Origin: Chloroflexota bacterium
GTDB lineage: Bacteria; Chloroflexota; Dehalococcoidia; Lucifugimonadales; UBA3495
Assembly (NCBI GenBank): GCA_022562335.1
Contig: JADFPM010000037.1
Coordinates: 1-14,286 of the forward strand
Direction of reading: 5' to 3'
Length of the DNA: 14,286 nucleotides
The translations under genes were made by a program, and so were the position numbers. Numbering within the stretch: the first letter of the stretch is position 1; each line of letters begins with the position of its first letter. A model generated the notes under the pieces. It had not been told where the DNA came from. It ran no database searches and worked only from the letters and a program-made list of their open reading frames with translations. Shown here piece by piece: positions 1-7,210 of this stretch.

Positions 1-1
1 C

Positions 2-757
2 AGGGTCACCATAAACGAAAGCTTCGTCAGTATGCCCGACTCCGTTGGCTCCGCCCACTTCACCAACGTCGTGACCGAGATAGTGCTAGACGAGGGCGCG
101 CGGGTTGAACACCACCATCTGGTCAATCAAGGCCCCAACGCATACCACGTAGGCCACATCAGGGTTTCCCAAAAACGGGACAGCACATTTTCATCGTCCT
201 CCTTCGCCATCGGATCGGCATTGGCCCGGATCGATATCCAGGTGACCCTGGACGGGCCGGGCAGTTCCTGCAACCTGGACGGCCTCTACCTCACCAAAGA
301 CAGCCAGCACCTGGACAATTTGATCAACATCGACCATGCCAGCCCCCACACCACCAGCAACCTGCGTTACAAGGGGATCCTGGATGGCGACTCCCGGGCG
401 GTGTTCGGCGGGACCGTGTTGGTCAGGAAGGACTCCCAAAAGGCGACGGCTCATCAAAGCGATAAAAATCTGTTATTGTCTGATTCGGCCGAGGTGGACA
501 GCAAGCCCAGCCTCCTGATATACGCCGACGACGTACAATGCGGCCACGGCGCCACGGCGGGAAACATCGACCCCGTGGCGCTGTTTTACCTGCGCAGCCG
601 TGGCCTTGACCACGAGACCGCCAGCAAGTTTTTGATCCACGCCTTTGCCGGAGAGATAATCCAAGCCGTCCAACTGGAACCCCTGCGAGAATACCTGGAC
701 CAGCTGTTCCAGGACGAGATCCCGGCAGCAACGATCAAAATCAGGCAAGAGGATTAG
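2..757 (+). CDS. sufD: SufD, Fe-S cluster assembly scaffold subunit (3' part)
   Basis: The reading frame is open from the first bases, so the gene starts outside the window and ATG 32 is internal. The visible 251 codons match the SufB/SufD core: a right-handed beta-helix with many short polar repeats, then a helical C-terminus. The segment YADDVQCGHGATAG followed by a PVALFYLRSRG-like stretch is the SufD form of the family signature; its His is encoded at 545-547. In E. coli the matching His lies at the SufB-SufD interface where clusters form. SufD works in the cytoplasmic SufBCD complex, which builds Fe-S clusters using SufC ATPase. The stop TAG (755-757) is 9 nt before sufS, so the two are co-transcribed. 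sufB and sufC are expected upstream; this is inference. Confidence 0.95.
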   Translation, partial: RVTINESFVSMPDSVGSAHFTNVVTEIVLDEGARVEHHHLVNQGPNAYHVGHIRVSQKRDSTFSSSSFAIGSALARIDIQVTLDGPGSSCNLDGLYLTKDSQHLDNLINIDHASPHTTSNLRYKGILDGDSRAVFGGTVLVRKDSQKATAHQSDKNLLLSDSAEVDSKPSLLIYADDVQCGHGATAGNIDPVALFYLRSRGLDHETASKFLIHAFAGEIIQAVQLEPLREYLDQLFQDEIPAATIKIRQED

Positions 758-766
758 GGGCGCCCA

Positions 767-2062
767 ATGACAACCCATCACACCGGCCCCCAGCCGGCCG
801 GTCTTGGTACGCCGGCGGGTCAATCTGAAACTCCGGCCGCGATGCCATTAGACGTGGCCAAGATCCGGGAGGATTTCCCTCTGCTGCGCCAGATGGTAAA
901 CGGCCACCCTCTGGTGTACCTGGACAACGCCGCCACCAGCCAGAAACCTCAGGTGGTCATCGATTCCCTGGTCAACTACTACACCACCAAGAACTCCAAC
1001 GTCCACCGGGGCGTGCACACGTTAAGCCAGCTGGCCACCGAAGACTACGAGGGCGCCCGGGCTAAAGTCCGGGGCTTGCTGAACGCCGAACATGACAAAG
1101 AGATAATCTTCGTCCGGGGCACCACCGAGGGGATCAACCTGGTGGCCCAGACCTTTGGCCGGCAGAACGTGGGCCAGGGAGACGAGATAATAATCTCCTC
1201 GCTGGAGCACCATTCCAACATCGTCCCGTGGCAGATGCTTTGCCAGGAGCGGGGCGCCACGTTGAAGGTGATCCCCATCAACGACGCCGGCGAACTGCTC
1301 ATGGACGACTATGAGCAGTTGCTCAGCCCCCGCACCAAACTGGTGTCGGTGTTGCACGTATCCAACGCCTTGGGCACGATAAACCCAGCCAAAGAGATCG
1401 TGGAGATAGCCCACAGCCGCGGGGTTCCCGTACTGCTTGACGGCGCCCAGGCCGTGCCCCACATGCAGGTGGATGTCCAAGACCTGGGGTGCGACTTTTA
1501 CGTTTTCTCGGGACATAAGCTCTACGCGCCCACCGGCATCGGGGTCCTGTACGGCAGGGCGGAACTGCTCGAATCCATGCCACCCTGGCAGGGCGGCGGA
1601 GAGATGATCAAGTCGGTCACCTTCCAGGAAACCCTGTATAATGACCTGCCATACAAGTTTGAGGCTGGAACCCCCAACATAGCCGGGGCCATCGGCCTGG
1701 GGGCGGCCATCGACTACGTGTCCGGCATCGGCTTGGACCGTATCTTAGCCTGGGAGCAAGAACTGCTGGAATACGGCACCGAATGCCTGTCATCCATAGA
1801 AGGATTACGGCTGGTGGGAACGGCCGAAAAAAAGGCCGCCATCCTGTCATTCGTGATGGATAAGGCCCATCCCCACGATATAGGCACGATTCTAGACTCC
1901 CAAGGCATCGCCATTCGCACCGGACACCACTGTACCCAGCCGCTGATGGACCGGCTTGGGATCACGGCCACGGCGCGGGCTTCCCTGGCCTTTTACAACA
2001 CCAAAGAAGAAGTAGACACCTTGGTCAAAGGAATCGACCGGGTGATTGAGGTTTTTTCCTGA
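767..2062 (+). CDS. sufS: SufS cysteine desulfurase (class II, PLP-dependent)
   Basis: A 431-aa aminotransferase-fold enzyme that converts L-cysteine to alanine and carries the released sulfur as a persulfide for Fe-S cluster assembly. The PLP lysine is Lys251 in SGHKLYAPTGIG, and the persulfide cysteine is Cys389 in RTGHHCTQPLM, the SufS-type loop. Other family marks are YLDNAATSQKP near residue 51 and NVHRGVHTLS near residue 79. ATG 767 is preceded by AGGGG at a normal distance. An internal ATG at 842 (Met26) would give the usual 406 aa but has no Shine-Dalgarno sequence, so I keep the longer start. The first 25 residues are then a Gly/Pro/Thr-rich extension. It lies between sufD and sufU, and SufU is the usual sulfur acceptor for this kind of SufS. 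Confidence 0.96.
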   Translation: MTTHHTGPQPAGLGTPAGQSETPAAMPLDVAKIREDFPLLRQMVNGHPLVYLDNAATSQKPQVVIDSLVNYYTTKNSNVHRGVHTLSQLATEDYEGARAKVRGLLNAEHDKEIIFVRGTTEGINLVAQTFGRQNVGQGDEIIISSLEHHSNIVPWQMLCQERGATLKVIPINDAGELLMDDYEQLLSPRTKLVSVLHVSNALGTINPAKEIVEIAHSRGVPVLLDGAQAVPHMQVDVQDLGCDFYVFSGHKLYAPTGIGVLYGRAELLESMPPWQGGGEMIKSVTFQETLYNDLPYKFEAGTPNIAGAIGLGAAIDYVSGIGLDRILAWEQELLEYGTECLSSIEGLRLVGTAEKKAAILSFVMDKAHPHDIGTILDSQGIAIRTGHHCTQPLMDRLGITATARASLAFYNTKEEVDTLVKGIDRVIEVFS

Positions 2063-2511
2063 TGTCCAACCTTGGGGAGCTTTACCAGGAGATCCTGCTG
2101 GAGCACAACAGCAAACCACGCAACTACCGTGAGTTGGAAGACTTCAACTGCTCGGCCGACGGCTTCAACCCATTGTGCGGCGACAAGGTCACCCTCTATC
2201 TGAAGGTGGAAAACGGGACCGTCGTCGACGTGGGGTTCCAAGGCTCCGGATGCGCCATATCCCGAGCCTCGGCGTCCATGCTGACCCAGAGCATCAAGGG
2301 ACGGTCGGTCGCCCAGGCCCAGGAGACGTTCGACGCCTTCCACGTCATGCTCACCGAACCGGGGGCCGAACTGGACTACGAAACCTTGGGTGACCTGGAG
2401 ACCCTCTCCGGGGTCATAGAATTTCCCACCCGGATCAAGTGCGCCATCTTAGCTTGGCACACCCTGCTGGCCGCCCTGAACAAAACCTCCGAGCCAGTGA
2501 CCACCGAGTGA
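2062..2511 (+). CDS. sufU: SufU zinc-dependent sulfurtransferase / Fe-S scaffold
   Basis: A 149-aa IscU-fold protein. The ligands are Cys39 and Asp41 (FNPLCGDKV), Cys64 (GSGCAISRAS) and Cys127 (RIKCAILAW). In SufU proteins these bind zinc and accept sulfur from SufS. A long segment between Cys64 and Cys127 and the lack of the IscU His-Cys pair place it in the SufU group, not IscU. The start overlaps the sufS stop in TGATG, with GAGG about 10 nt upstream, which implies translational coupling. It sits directly after its expected partner sufS. All the ligand residues are present, so this is probably the main SufU of the cell; the second copy at 2690 is more divergent. Confidence 0.93.
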   Translation: MSNLGELYQEILLEHNSKPRNYRELEDFNCSADGFNPLCGDKVTLYLKVENGTVVDVGFQGSGCAISRASASMLTQSIKGRSVAQAQETFDAFHVMLTEPGAELDYETLGDLETLSGVIEFPTRIKCAILAWHTLLAALNKTSEPVTTE

Positions 2512-2547
2512 TCTGATCGAACCTTCTGGCGACTATTCCTCACCCAG

Positions 2548-2576
2548 TTCAACCATTCCACGATCCCGGTTATGAT
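2548..2576 (+). promoter_or_regulatory. Possible promoter for the second sufU gene
   Basis: In the 178-nt gap after sufU, TATGAT (2571-2576) matches the -10 consensus at five of six bases. TTCAAC sits 17 nt upstream and matches the -35 at only three of six. Transcription would start near 2583, leaving a leader of about 107 nt. The weak -35 makes this tentative. Confidence 0.3.
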
Positions 2577-2617
2577 AAGCTAGCTTCCGGTATCTCACGT
2601 TCATAAACCGTATCTAA

Positions 2618-2630
2618 GCCACCGGGTGGC
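2618..2630. promoter_or_regulatory. Short perfect dyad in the leader of the second sufU
   Basis: GCCACC and GGTGGC form a perfect inverted repeat around a single G. The one-base centre is too tight for an RNA hairpin loop, so a protein-binding half-site pair is the more natural reading. It lies between the candidate promoter (2548-2576) and the second sufU start. No regulator is identified, and a chance dyad is possible. Confidence 0.25.
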
Positions 2631-2689
2631 GCCGGGGCAAGCATTGTCCTAACCCCCCCGCCAAATCCTCAGGAAATTTCAATACCGAT

Positions 2690-3154
2690 ATGTCTCAGAT
2701 CCCAGATGTTCAGCTTGAAGGCCTCTACGGAGACCTGATCCTGGAGCACTACCGGAAGCCTCACAACCGCCGCCCCGTGGCGGAACCGGACCTGGAAGCC
2801 CACGAATTCAACCCGTTCTGCGGCGACCGGGTGGACCTCCAACTAAAGCTGGACAAGCAGAGCCGGGTGTCGGAGATCAACGCCGATTCCGATGGTTGCT
2901 CCATAATCCAAGCTTCAACATCCATGTTGTCCGACCTGTTGAAAGGGAAAACCCTGGAAGAGATCACCGGCTTGGCCGCCACCTTTCGTTCCATGATGGG
3001 AGGCAAGGACATGCCTCCCGGGTCCCTGGAAACATTGGGAGAACTGGACGCCCTCCAGGTGGTGCGGAGTTACCCGGTGCGCATCAAATGCGCCCTCCTG
3101 CCCTGGACCGCGCTGGAGGTAGCCATACAGGAGTACCGGGAACGGGCAGGTTAG
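2690..3154 (+). CDS. sufU: Second SufU-type Fe-S scaffold / sulfur-transfer protein
   Basis: A 154-aa paralog of the preceding gene. The three cysteines and the aspartate of the site are kept: Cys44 and Asp46 (FNPFCGDRV), Cys70 (DGCSIIQAS) and Cys134 (RIKCALLPW). It therefore looks able to bind metal. It differs from the first copy around Cys70, where the usual Gly two residues earlier and the Ser after Cys-x-Ile are replaced. ATG 2690 follows AGGA at a rather long 15 nt, so translation may be weaker. The 178-nt gap suggests separate control from sufDSU. It could serve a different acceptor (another Fe-S or thio-modification route) or be an alternative SufU; which one is not visible. It ends 36 nt from the convergent lipoprotein gene. 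Confidence 0.88.
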   Translation: MSQIPDVQLEGLYGDLILEHYRKPHNRRPVAEPDLEAHEFNPFCGDRVDLQLKLDKQSRVSEINADSDGCSIIQASTSMLSDLLKGKTLEEITGLAATFRSMMGGKDMPPGSLETLGELDALQVVRSYPVRIKCALLPWTALEVAIQEYRERAG

Positions 3155-3190
3155 GATTCTCAGGCATTTCCCAAGATACTGGCCGGCAGT

Positions 3191-4966
3191 CTACGGCTCG
3201 AACCAAACCCGTGACCAGTGGATATACTCCGACAAAGCGGCATTGGGATGAAAGCCCTTCAGTCCCGGCGGGAAAGCCCAGCGAGTCGCCCCGGTCACGG
3301 GACTGAACAGGTAGGCCCGGTCCAAGATATGACGCTGTATCTCTTCCAGCCTCTCTTTGCGGGAAACCGCGTCAAGATCCACCGCCTGGGCCCCGATCAG
3401 GGCGTCTAATTCCGCGTCGTCATGGTTGGCGATATTCCACCGCCCTCCACTGTGCAACAGGGCCAACAAAAAACTGTTGGCCGTGGTCGTGGGCGGTAAT
3501 AGGCCCAATACGACCTGATAATCCCTTTCCGGCCCCATCATCATCTGAAAGAACTGGTCCGGGTTGAATCTCCGCACATTGACATTGAATCCCACGGCCT
3601 CCAGGTCCTGGGCGATCCTTGCCCCAAGGTCCGTGTAGATTTGGCCTCGGGGCTCCGACCAAACGGTCAGTTCTATCTGCCCCGATCCGCCGTTTTCAGG
3701 CCGGTTCAATAACCCATCCGCCAACAAATCCCGGGCCATGCTGGGGTCTGCGAAGTAGCTTCCTCTGACCTCGTCTTTGCCCAAAAGCCCATCCGCCTCT
3801 GAAACCGGCAACCCCACGCCGGCATACCCCTGACCCAACCATAGAGTATCAACGTAGTCCCACGGGTCGATGGCACGAAATACCGCCCGCCGCAGGCTCG
3901 CATCGGAAAAGAAAGGGTCTTGGGCGTTGAACCACAGCATAACCCCCGAGCCTCCTTTGAGGGACATTGCCGAATCGAATCCTACGCCGCTGTCTTCCAG
4001 TTTTTGCCAGGCCCTCGGCGGCAGGTCGACGACATCGACCTGCCCCGCTAGGAAGGCCGCCAAACGTCCTTCACCGGGGAATCCGGCGCCCTGTGGGTCT
4101 CGCACCACTTTGATCACAAGCTCGTCCAGGAAGGGCAATCCCGCCTCAAAATAGTCGTTGTTTCGCTGGAACCTGGTTTCGTCGTCTGCCCCGGTCTCGT
4201 CCCATATCCAAGGTCCCGTGCCGATCACCGGGCCGTCCTTCAATCCACCGAACTCTTCCACCACCTCGGAAGCGACCACCTTCGCATGGCCGTCGGCCAG
4301 TGACAGCAGCGCGTCGGGGTCCGGCAGAGCCAACCCCATCCGCAATTCACCGGGGCCCGTGGCCTCGATAATCGCGAATGGCGAGAGCAACGTCGCGTTG
4401 GGCCATCCCGGAGTGCCGAGCCTCCGGTAGCTAAAAGTTAGGTCTTGGGCCACCAGTTGCCGTCCGTTTACCGGCGGTATGTTCTGCCAATGCACCTGGG
4501 GCCTAAGTTTGAATTCGTAAACCAGTCCCTCGGTCAGCGTCCAGCTCTCGCACAGGTCGCATTCCACCATCAGGTTTGGCTGCTCCAGGCCCGGCGCAGT
4601 CTTGAGGCGCAATAGCCGGCTGTAGGCGATACCCGGACCCAGCGAGATCAACGATTCTTGGACCGATTGGTGCACGCCTCTATGTGGGAACCCAGCCGAG
4701 GCGGCAACGGTCAACGAACCTCCGGCAACACCATTGGGCAACCGCGCCACTACGGGCGTTGGTCTTCCGTCGGGGACCCGGACGAGTATTGCGGCCGGAA
4801 TGGGAATCGGTGTGGGCGCTGGGGTTTTTCTGGGAGGTATAGCGGTAGCCACGGCCGGGGTGACCGTCGGGACGACAGCCGGCGTCGGGGTGATGCCAGC
4901 GCAGGCTAGGATGAAAAGGACAATGACAAAGGCCATCGGTTTGCCCGCCCGAGCCCTGTGCCTCAT
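3191..4966 (-). CDS. ABC transporter solute-binding lipoprotein, family 5 (peptide/nickel type)
   Basis: A 591-aa extracytoplasmic binding protein of the DppA/OppA family (SBP_bac_5). The N-terminus is a lipoprotein signal: basic residues 2-9, a hydrophobic core at about 11-21 and a lipobox ending ILAC with the lipidated Cys22. A Thr/Pro-rich tether follows to about residue 60. Family landmarks are a segment like the usual 'DLAESW' (here CDLCESW), FKLRPQVHW, VAQDLTFSYRRL, GTGPWIW and, near the C-terminus, IQRHILDRAYLFSP. The start has a strong Shine-Dalgarno sequence, GGGAGGAG at 4971-4978. No permease or ATPase gene lies beside it, so it either feeds a transporter encoded elsewhere or has another binding role. 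The ligand (peptide, Ni, sugar or other) cannot be told from sequence. The CxxC in place of the usual residues is unusual. Confidence 0.88.
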   Translation of the reverse strand: MRHRARAGKPMAFVIVLFILACAGITPTPAVVPTVTPAVATAIPPRKTPAPTPIPIPAAILVRVPDGRPTPVVARLPNGVAGGSLTVAASAGFPHRGVHQSVQESLISLGPGIAYSRLLRLKTAPGLEQPNLMVECDLCESWTLTEGLVYEFKLRPQVHWQNIPPVNGRQLVAQDLTFSYRRLGTPGWPNATLLSPFAIIEATGPGELRMGLALPDPDALLSLADGHAKVVASEVVEEFGGLKDGPVIGTGPWIWDETGADDETRFQRNNDYFEAGLPFLDELVIKVVRDPQGAGFPGEGRLAAFLAGQVDVVDLPPRAWQKLEDSGVGFDSAMSLKGGSGVMLWFNAQDPFFSDASLRRAVFRAIDPWDYVDTLWLGQGYAGVGLPVSEADGLLGKDEVRGSYFADPSMARDLLADGLLNRPENGGSGQIELTVWSEPRGQIYTDLGARIAQDLEAVGFNVNVRRFNPDQFFQMMMGPERDYQVVLGLLPPTTTANSFLLALLHSGGRWNIANHDDAELDALIGAQAVDLDAVSRKERLEEIQRHILDRAYLFSPVTGATRWAFPPGLKGFHPNAALSEYIHWSRVWFEP

Positions 4967-4988
4967 CCCACTCCTCCCATCAAAACAC

Positions 4989-5001
4989 CGGTCAAAGACC
5001 G
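4989..5001. promoter_or_regulatory. Dyad and direct TTTGAC repeat upstream of the lipoprotein gene
   Basis: CGGTC-AAA-GACCG is a perfect 5-3-5 inverted repeat, 11 nt upstream of the lipoprotein Shine-Dalgarno. On the minus strand the hexamer TTTGAC occurs twice, at 4991-4996 and 5006-5011, so there is also a 15-nt direct repeat. This could be an operator for the binding-protein gene. Function is inference. Confidence 0.25.
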
Positions 5002-5033
5002 CCCTGTCAAACGGCCGGCGGCGGCCAGCCTTA

Positions 5034-5039
5034 ATTATA
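5034..5039 (-). promoter_or_regulatory. Possible -10 element for the lipoprotein gene
   Basis: Read on the minus strand, this is a perfect TATAAT inside an AT-rich patch of otherwise GC-rich DNA, about 67 nt upstream of the start codon. No good -35 sits 16-18 nt further up, and no TGn extension is present, so it is only a candidate. A TTGACA on the minus strand at 5005-5010 lies on the wrong side to serve as its -35. Confidence 0.35.
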
Positions 5040-5148
5040 TAAGCAAGGCCGTGCGCATGGGATTGGGGACCCGATCCGGATATGGGGGATTCTAAAGCGG
5101 GATCAGGGAATCGTTGCCACTCGCCGGGGCGGGCGGCTTCAGGCGATG

Positions 5149-6102
5149 TCAGGTGGCGCGGATTTTAAACGGCCAGCTGCCGAAGACTATCACGGCGATG
5201 ACTATCGGCGGTATGAATATGATGGCATGCACCACCAGTCCAAAACCCAGGGCTTCGGCAGGGCCCACCCCAAATACTTTCAGCAGGTGGTAGATCGCGA
5301 ACTCGAAGGTGCCGACCGACGCGGGAAGGGAGGGGATCAGCCCCACGAAACCCATGGTCCCAACTATCAGCAACGTCGCCACCAATACGGATATCTCTAT
5401 GCCCATGCCAAAGGCCAGCACCCAGGCAGAACACCCCAGCAACAGCCAATAACCCAGGGTCAGTCCGAGAGAAGACGCCAGTTTGGTCTTGGCGCACATC
5501 AGGCGGCGCAGGGACCCCGCCGTGGAGACCAGCAAAGGCAGCCGGTTCAGCCAGGGGACTCCCTTCGACCAGATAACCAGGGGAACGGCCGCCAAACTGA
5601 GGACTGCCAGGGCAATGAACCCGAGGATATACCAGGTAAACCCGTGCAAAGCCGGAACGAACACCAAGCCCACGCCGAGGAGCAGGCCCCCGATGACAAA
5701 ATCCAGCACTCGTTGAATGCCCAGGGTTGCGACCGCCACTTCCCGTTTCACGCTGTAACGAAGGGTCAGCAACACGAACTGGGCCGCTTCGCCGAAGACA
5801 CGCACCGGCGACAGGCTGTTCAACCCGATGCCGGCGTTTTGAATCAGCAGCAACCGGTGGAAGGGCACTTTCTCGCCCAAGAACAGGACCTGCCAGCGAA
5901 ACACCCGCAGGGCCATGGCCAAAGAAAAAAGGAATAATGAGAGCAGGGTGTATACCAGGGAGAGGTGGTTGAGCTGGGTGGTCAGGGTGCCCCATTCTAT
6001 GTCACGAGCAATCCAAAGACCTATAGCCGAGGCGAAGCAGATGCCCAGAATGAATCTAGGCTTGCCACCCCCAAGGGAGCGCAGGACCGCGGCGGCCGGC
6101 AT
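5149..6102 (-). CDS. UPF0104 / LPG-synthase TM-domain (flippase-like) integral membrane protein
   Basis: A very hydrophobic protein of 317 aa from ATG 6102, with about seven or eight membrane helices. Landmarks of the lysylphosphatidylglycerol-synthase TM family are RVFRW near residue 66, NSLSPVRVFGEA at about 95-106 (conserved Arg and Gly-Glu), a following QRVLDF, and SLPASVGTFEFAIYHLL near the C-terminus. The soluble aminoacyl-transferase domain of MprF is absent, so this is the stand-alone membrane form. Relatives are linked to lipid or glycan-lipid translocation; the substrate here is unknown. The frame stays open upstream to a TTG at 6225, but those added residues are not membrane-like. 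ATG 6102 has no clear Shine-Dalgarno, so the start is uncertain. An AGGAGG at 6196-6201 faces a GTG in another frame. Confidence 0.8.
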   Translation of the reverse strand: MPAAAVLRSLGGGKPRFILGICFASAIGLWIARDIEWGTLTTQLNHLSLVYTLLSLFLFSLAMALRVFRWQVLFLGEKVPFHRLLLIQNAGIGLNSLSPVRVFGEAAQFVLLTLRYSVKREVAVATLGIQRVLDFVIGGLLLGVGLVFVPALHGFTWYILGFIALAVLSLAAVPLVIWSKGVPWLNRLPLLVSTAGSLRRLMCAKTKLASSLGLTLGYWLLLGCSAWVLAFGMGIEISVLVATLLIVGTMGFVGLIPSLPASVGTFEFAIYHLLKVFGVGPAEALGFGLVVHAIIFIPPIVIAVIVFGSWPFKIRAT

Positions 6103-6542
6103 AAGAGCCGGGGTCAACGGATTAGATGCCGCCGCGAGGGCGGCGGATGGGCATCCGGCTGGAGAACAACCGGCAACACCACACCACCACGGGAACCTCC
6201 TGCCATCCAAAAAGATACATCCCAAATACCTTAAGGCGTACCTAAATAAAGTTCAAGCCGTTTTGCCCACGTATTTAAATGAATTTTATATTAGTAAAAT
6301 ATTTCGCCACCAGCCATTAGCCAATCTTCCAGAGGTTGAGACACCACAAACTGTCGTGTTGAGCCAGCCCCGATTGCGATCGGGGCGAAACTCCGACTTC
6401 GCCGCGAGTCCTCGACGGAGTCGGGACATCTGGGGAAGTGTCGTACGCTGATTTAAAATCCTCACCGGGTTTATCCTGAACCCTTTGGCAGGGGTCCGGA
6501 TGATCAAGGCCTTATGAGTTCTTGACCCAATCCCCCCAGCCC
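6103..6542. other. Non-coding gap with an AT-rich patch and palindromic element
   Basis: No convincing gene lies here. Positions 6103-6220 are GC-rich and could be 5' leader or extra N-terminal codons of the membrane protein. Positions 6240-6310 turn sharply AT-rich, with TATAAA-like and ATATT runs, and may hold the minus-strand promoter. Positions 6367-6425 hold a palindromic element described separately. No stem with a T-run that would act as an intrinsic terminator for the DinB-like gene was found. Confidence 0.5.
6367..6425. repeat. Palindromic REP-like intergenic element, two adjacent hairpins
   Basis: The first hairpin has perfect 8-bp arms, GCCCCGAT (6367-6374) and ATCGGGGC (6379-6386), around a TGCG loop. 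Six nt later a second stem pairs 6392-6401 with 6416-6425: ten pairs including two G-T. Its 14-nt loop holds a nested CGAG/CTCG. There is no T-run, so it does not look like an intrinsic terminator. Paired, closely spaced imperfect palindromes between genes are typical of REP/BIME elements. Whether it is repeated elsewhere in the genome cannot be seen here. Confidence 0.5.
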
Positions 6543-7049
6543 CTACGGTCCGGGACGCTGCAGGCCCTTCAAATAAGAGATGTGTCCCTGATGCTGGAAC
6601 AACTCGCCGACCACCTGGCGAAAGATGGCCCCTACCGACATCTCGGGCCTTTGCTCCCGGGGCACCACGTTAAAATCGTCGGGCGCCAGACCCTTAAGAT
6701 ACTCCAACGTCTCAACCCGCACCGCGTCTCCGTAGCGCACCAACTCGTCCCGGTCCAGGGCCGGGAAATCCGTCACCTGCTCCAGGGTATGGCCAAACCC
6801 GTTGTCCCTGGCGGGCAGACCGAATTTATCATTCCAGCCATCCCGCTCCCAGATCTCCGGCTTTCGCTGGATGAAGAACTGAAACCACATGTCCTCCACC
6901 CGGAGCATGTGCCACAAGATCCAGCCGATGGGGTTGGCCTCTGGACCGGCGCGCCAGGCAAGCTCGGCGGGCGTCAGGTCACCGACCGCCTCCAACAAAA
7001 ATTCTTTCTCTTTATTGAATGCGTCTTCTATAAATTCATTCAAGGTCAT
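6543..7049 (-). CDS. DinB-like domain protein (putative metal-dependent transferase)
   Basis: A 168-aa protein with the DinB / YfiT four-helix bundle pattern. The likely metal-binding histidines are His47 (GWILWHMLRVEDMW) and His153 and His156 (FQHQGHISYLKGL), in the two places where the family keeps them. The length fits a single-domain member. ATG 7049 has a strong AGGAGG (7057-7062) 7 nt upstream. Family members include bacillithiol- and mycothiol-linked S-transferases and many proteins of unknown role, so only a thiol-transferase or stress link can be suggested. It is transcribed away from the MaoC gene. The 259-nt gap between them holds a plus-strand promoter candidate and a tandem repeat. 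Confidence 0.85.
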   Translation of the reverse strand: MTLNEFIEDAFNKEKEFLLEAVGDLTPAELAWRAGPEANPIGWILWHMLRVEDMWFQFFIQRKPEIWERDGWNDKFGLPARDNGFGHTLEQVTDFPALDRDELVRYGDAVRVETLEYLKGLAPDDFNVVPREQRPEMSVGAIFRQVVGELFQHQGHISYLKGLQRPGP

Positions 7050-7133
7050 TGGTGACCCTCCTCTTACCCATAGGAAAAATCCGGGTAGAAAACTTCGGGG
7101 CCGACGATCGTCCGGGCCAGGGAACGGCCTGAG

Positions 7134-7162
7134 TTGACCGCCCCTTCAGCCACGGGTATTCT
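7134..7162 (+). promoter_or_regulatory. Probable promoter for the MaoC/CoA-transferase operon
   Basis: TTGACC (five of six -35 bases, 7134-7139) is followed after exactly 17 nt by TATTCT (four of six -10 bases, 7157-7162). A start near 7169 would give a leader of about 140 nt that contains the whole 14-bp repeat array. It is placed correctly for the plus-strand operon beginning at 7309. Confidence 0.5.
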
Positions 7163-7210
7163 ACTCTTCGGCCCATTCTCCGTCATTTCCAACCCTTTTG
7201 CCCAAATCGG

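Noticed and set aside
3155..3190. Shared bidirectional terminator between the second sufU and the lipoprotein gene
   Set aside because: The 36-nt convergent gap contains only a short GCCGGC palindrome, with no usable stem-loop or T-run on either strand.
4991..5010. TTGACA on the minus strand at 5005-5010 as the lipoprotein -35
   Set aside because: The matching -10 would be TGTTTT at 4982-4987, putting the start inside or next to the Shine-Dalgarno.
5146..5937. Long plus-strand open frame of 263 codons, rich in Gln, His, Arg and Gly
   Set aside because: It is exactly antisense to the hydrophobic membrane-protein gene. Antisense of Leu/Val/Ala-rich codons gives this composition, and it has no family resemblance.
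6286..6507. Small basic minus-strand open frame of 73 codons
   Set aside because: It runs through the palindromic element, has no ribosome site and no recognisable domain.
7103..7112. Palindrome GACGATCGTC upstream of the DinB-like gene
   Set aside because: A 10-bp palindrome is plausible by chance in GC-rich DNA, and no promoter element for the minus strand frames it.
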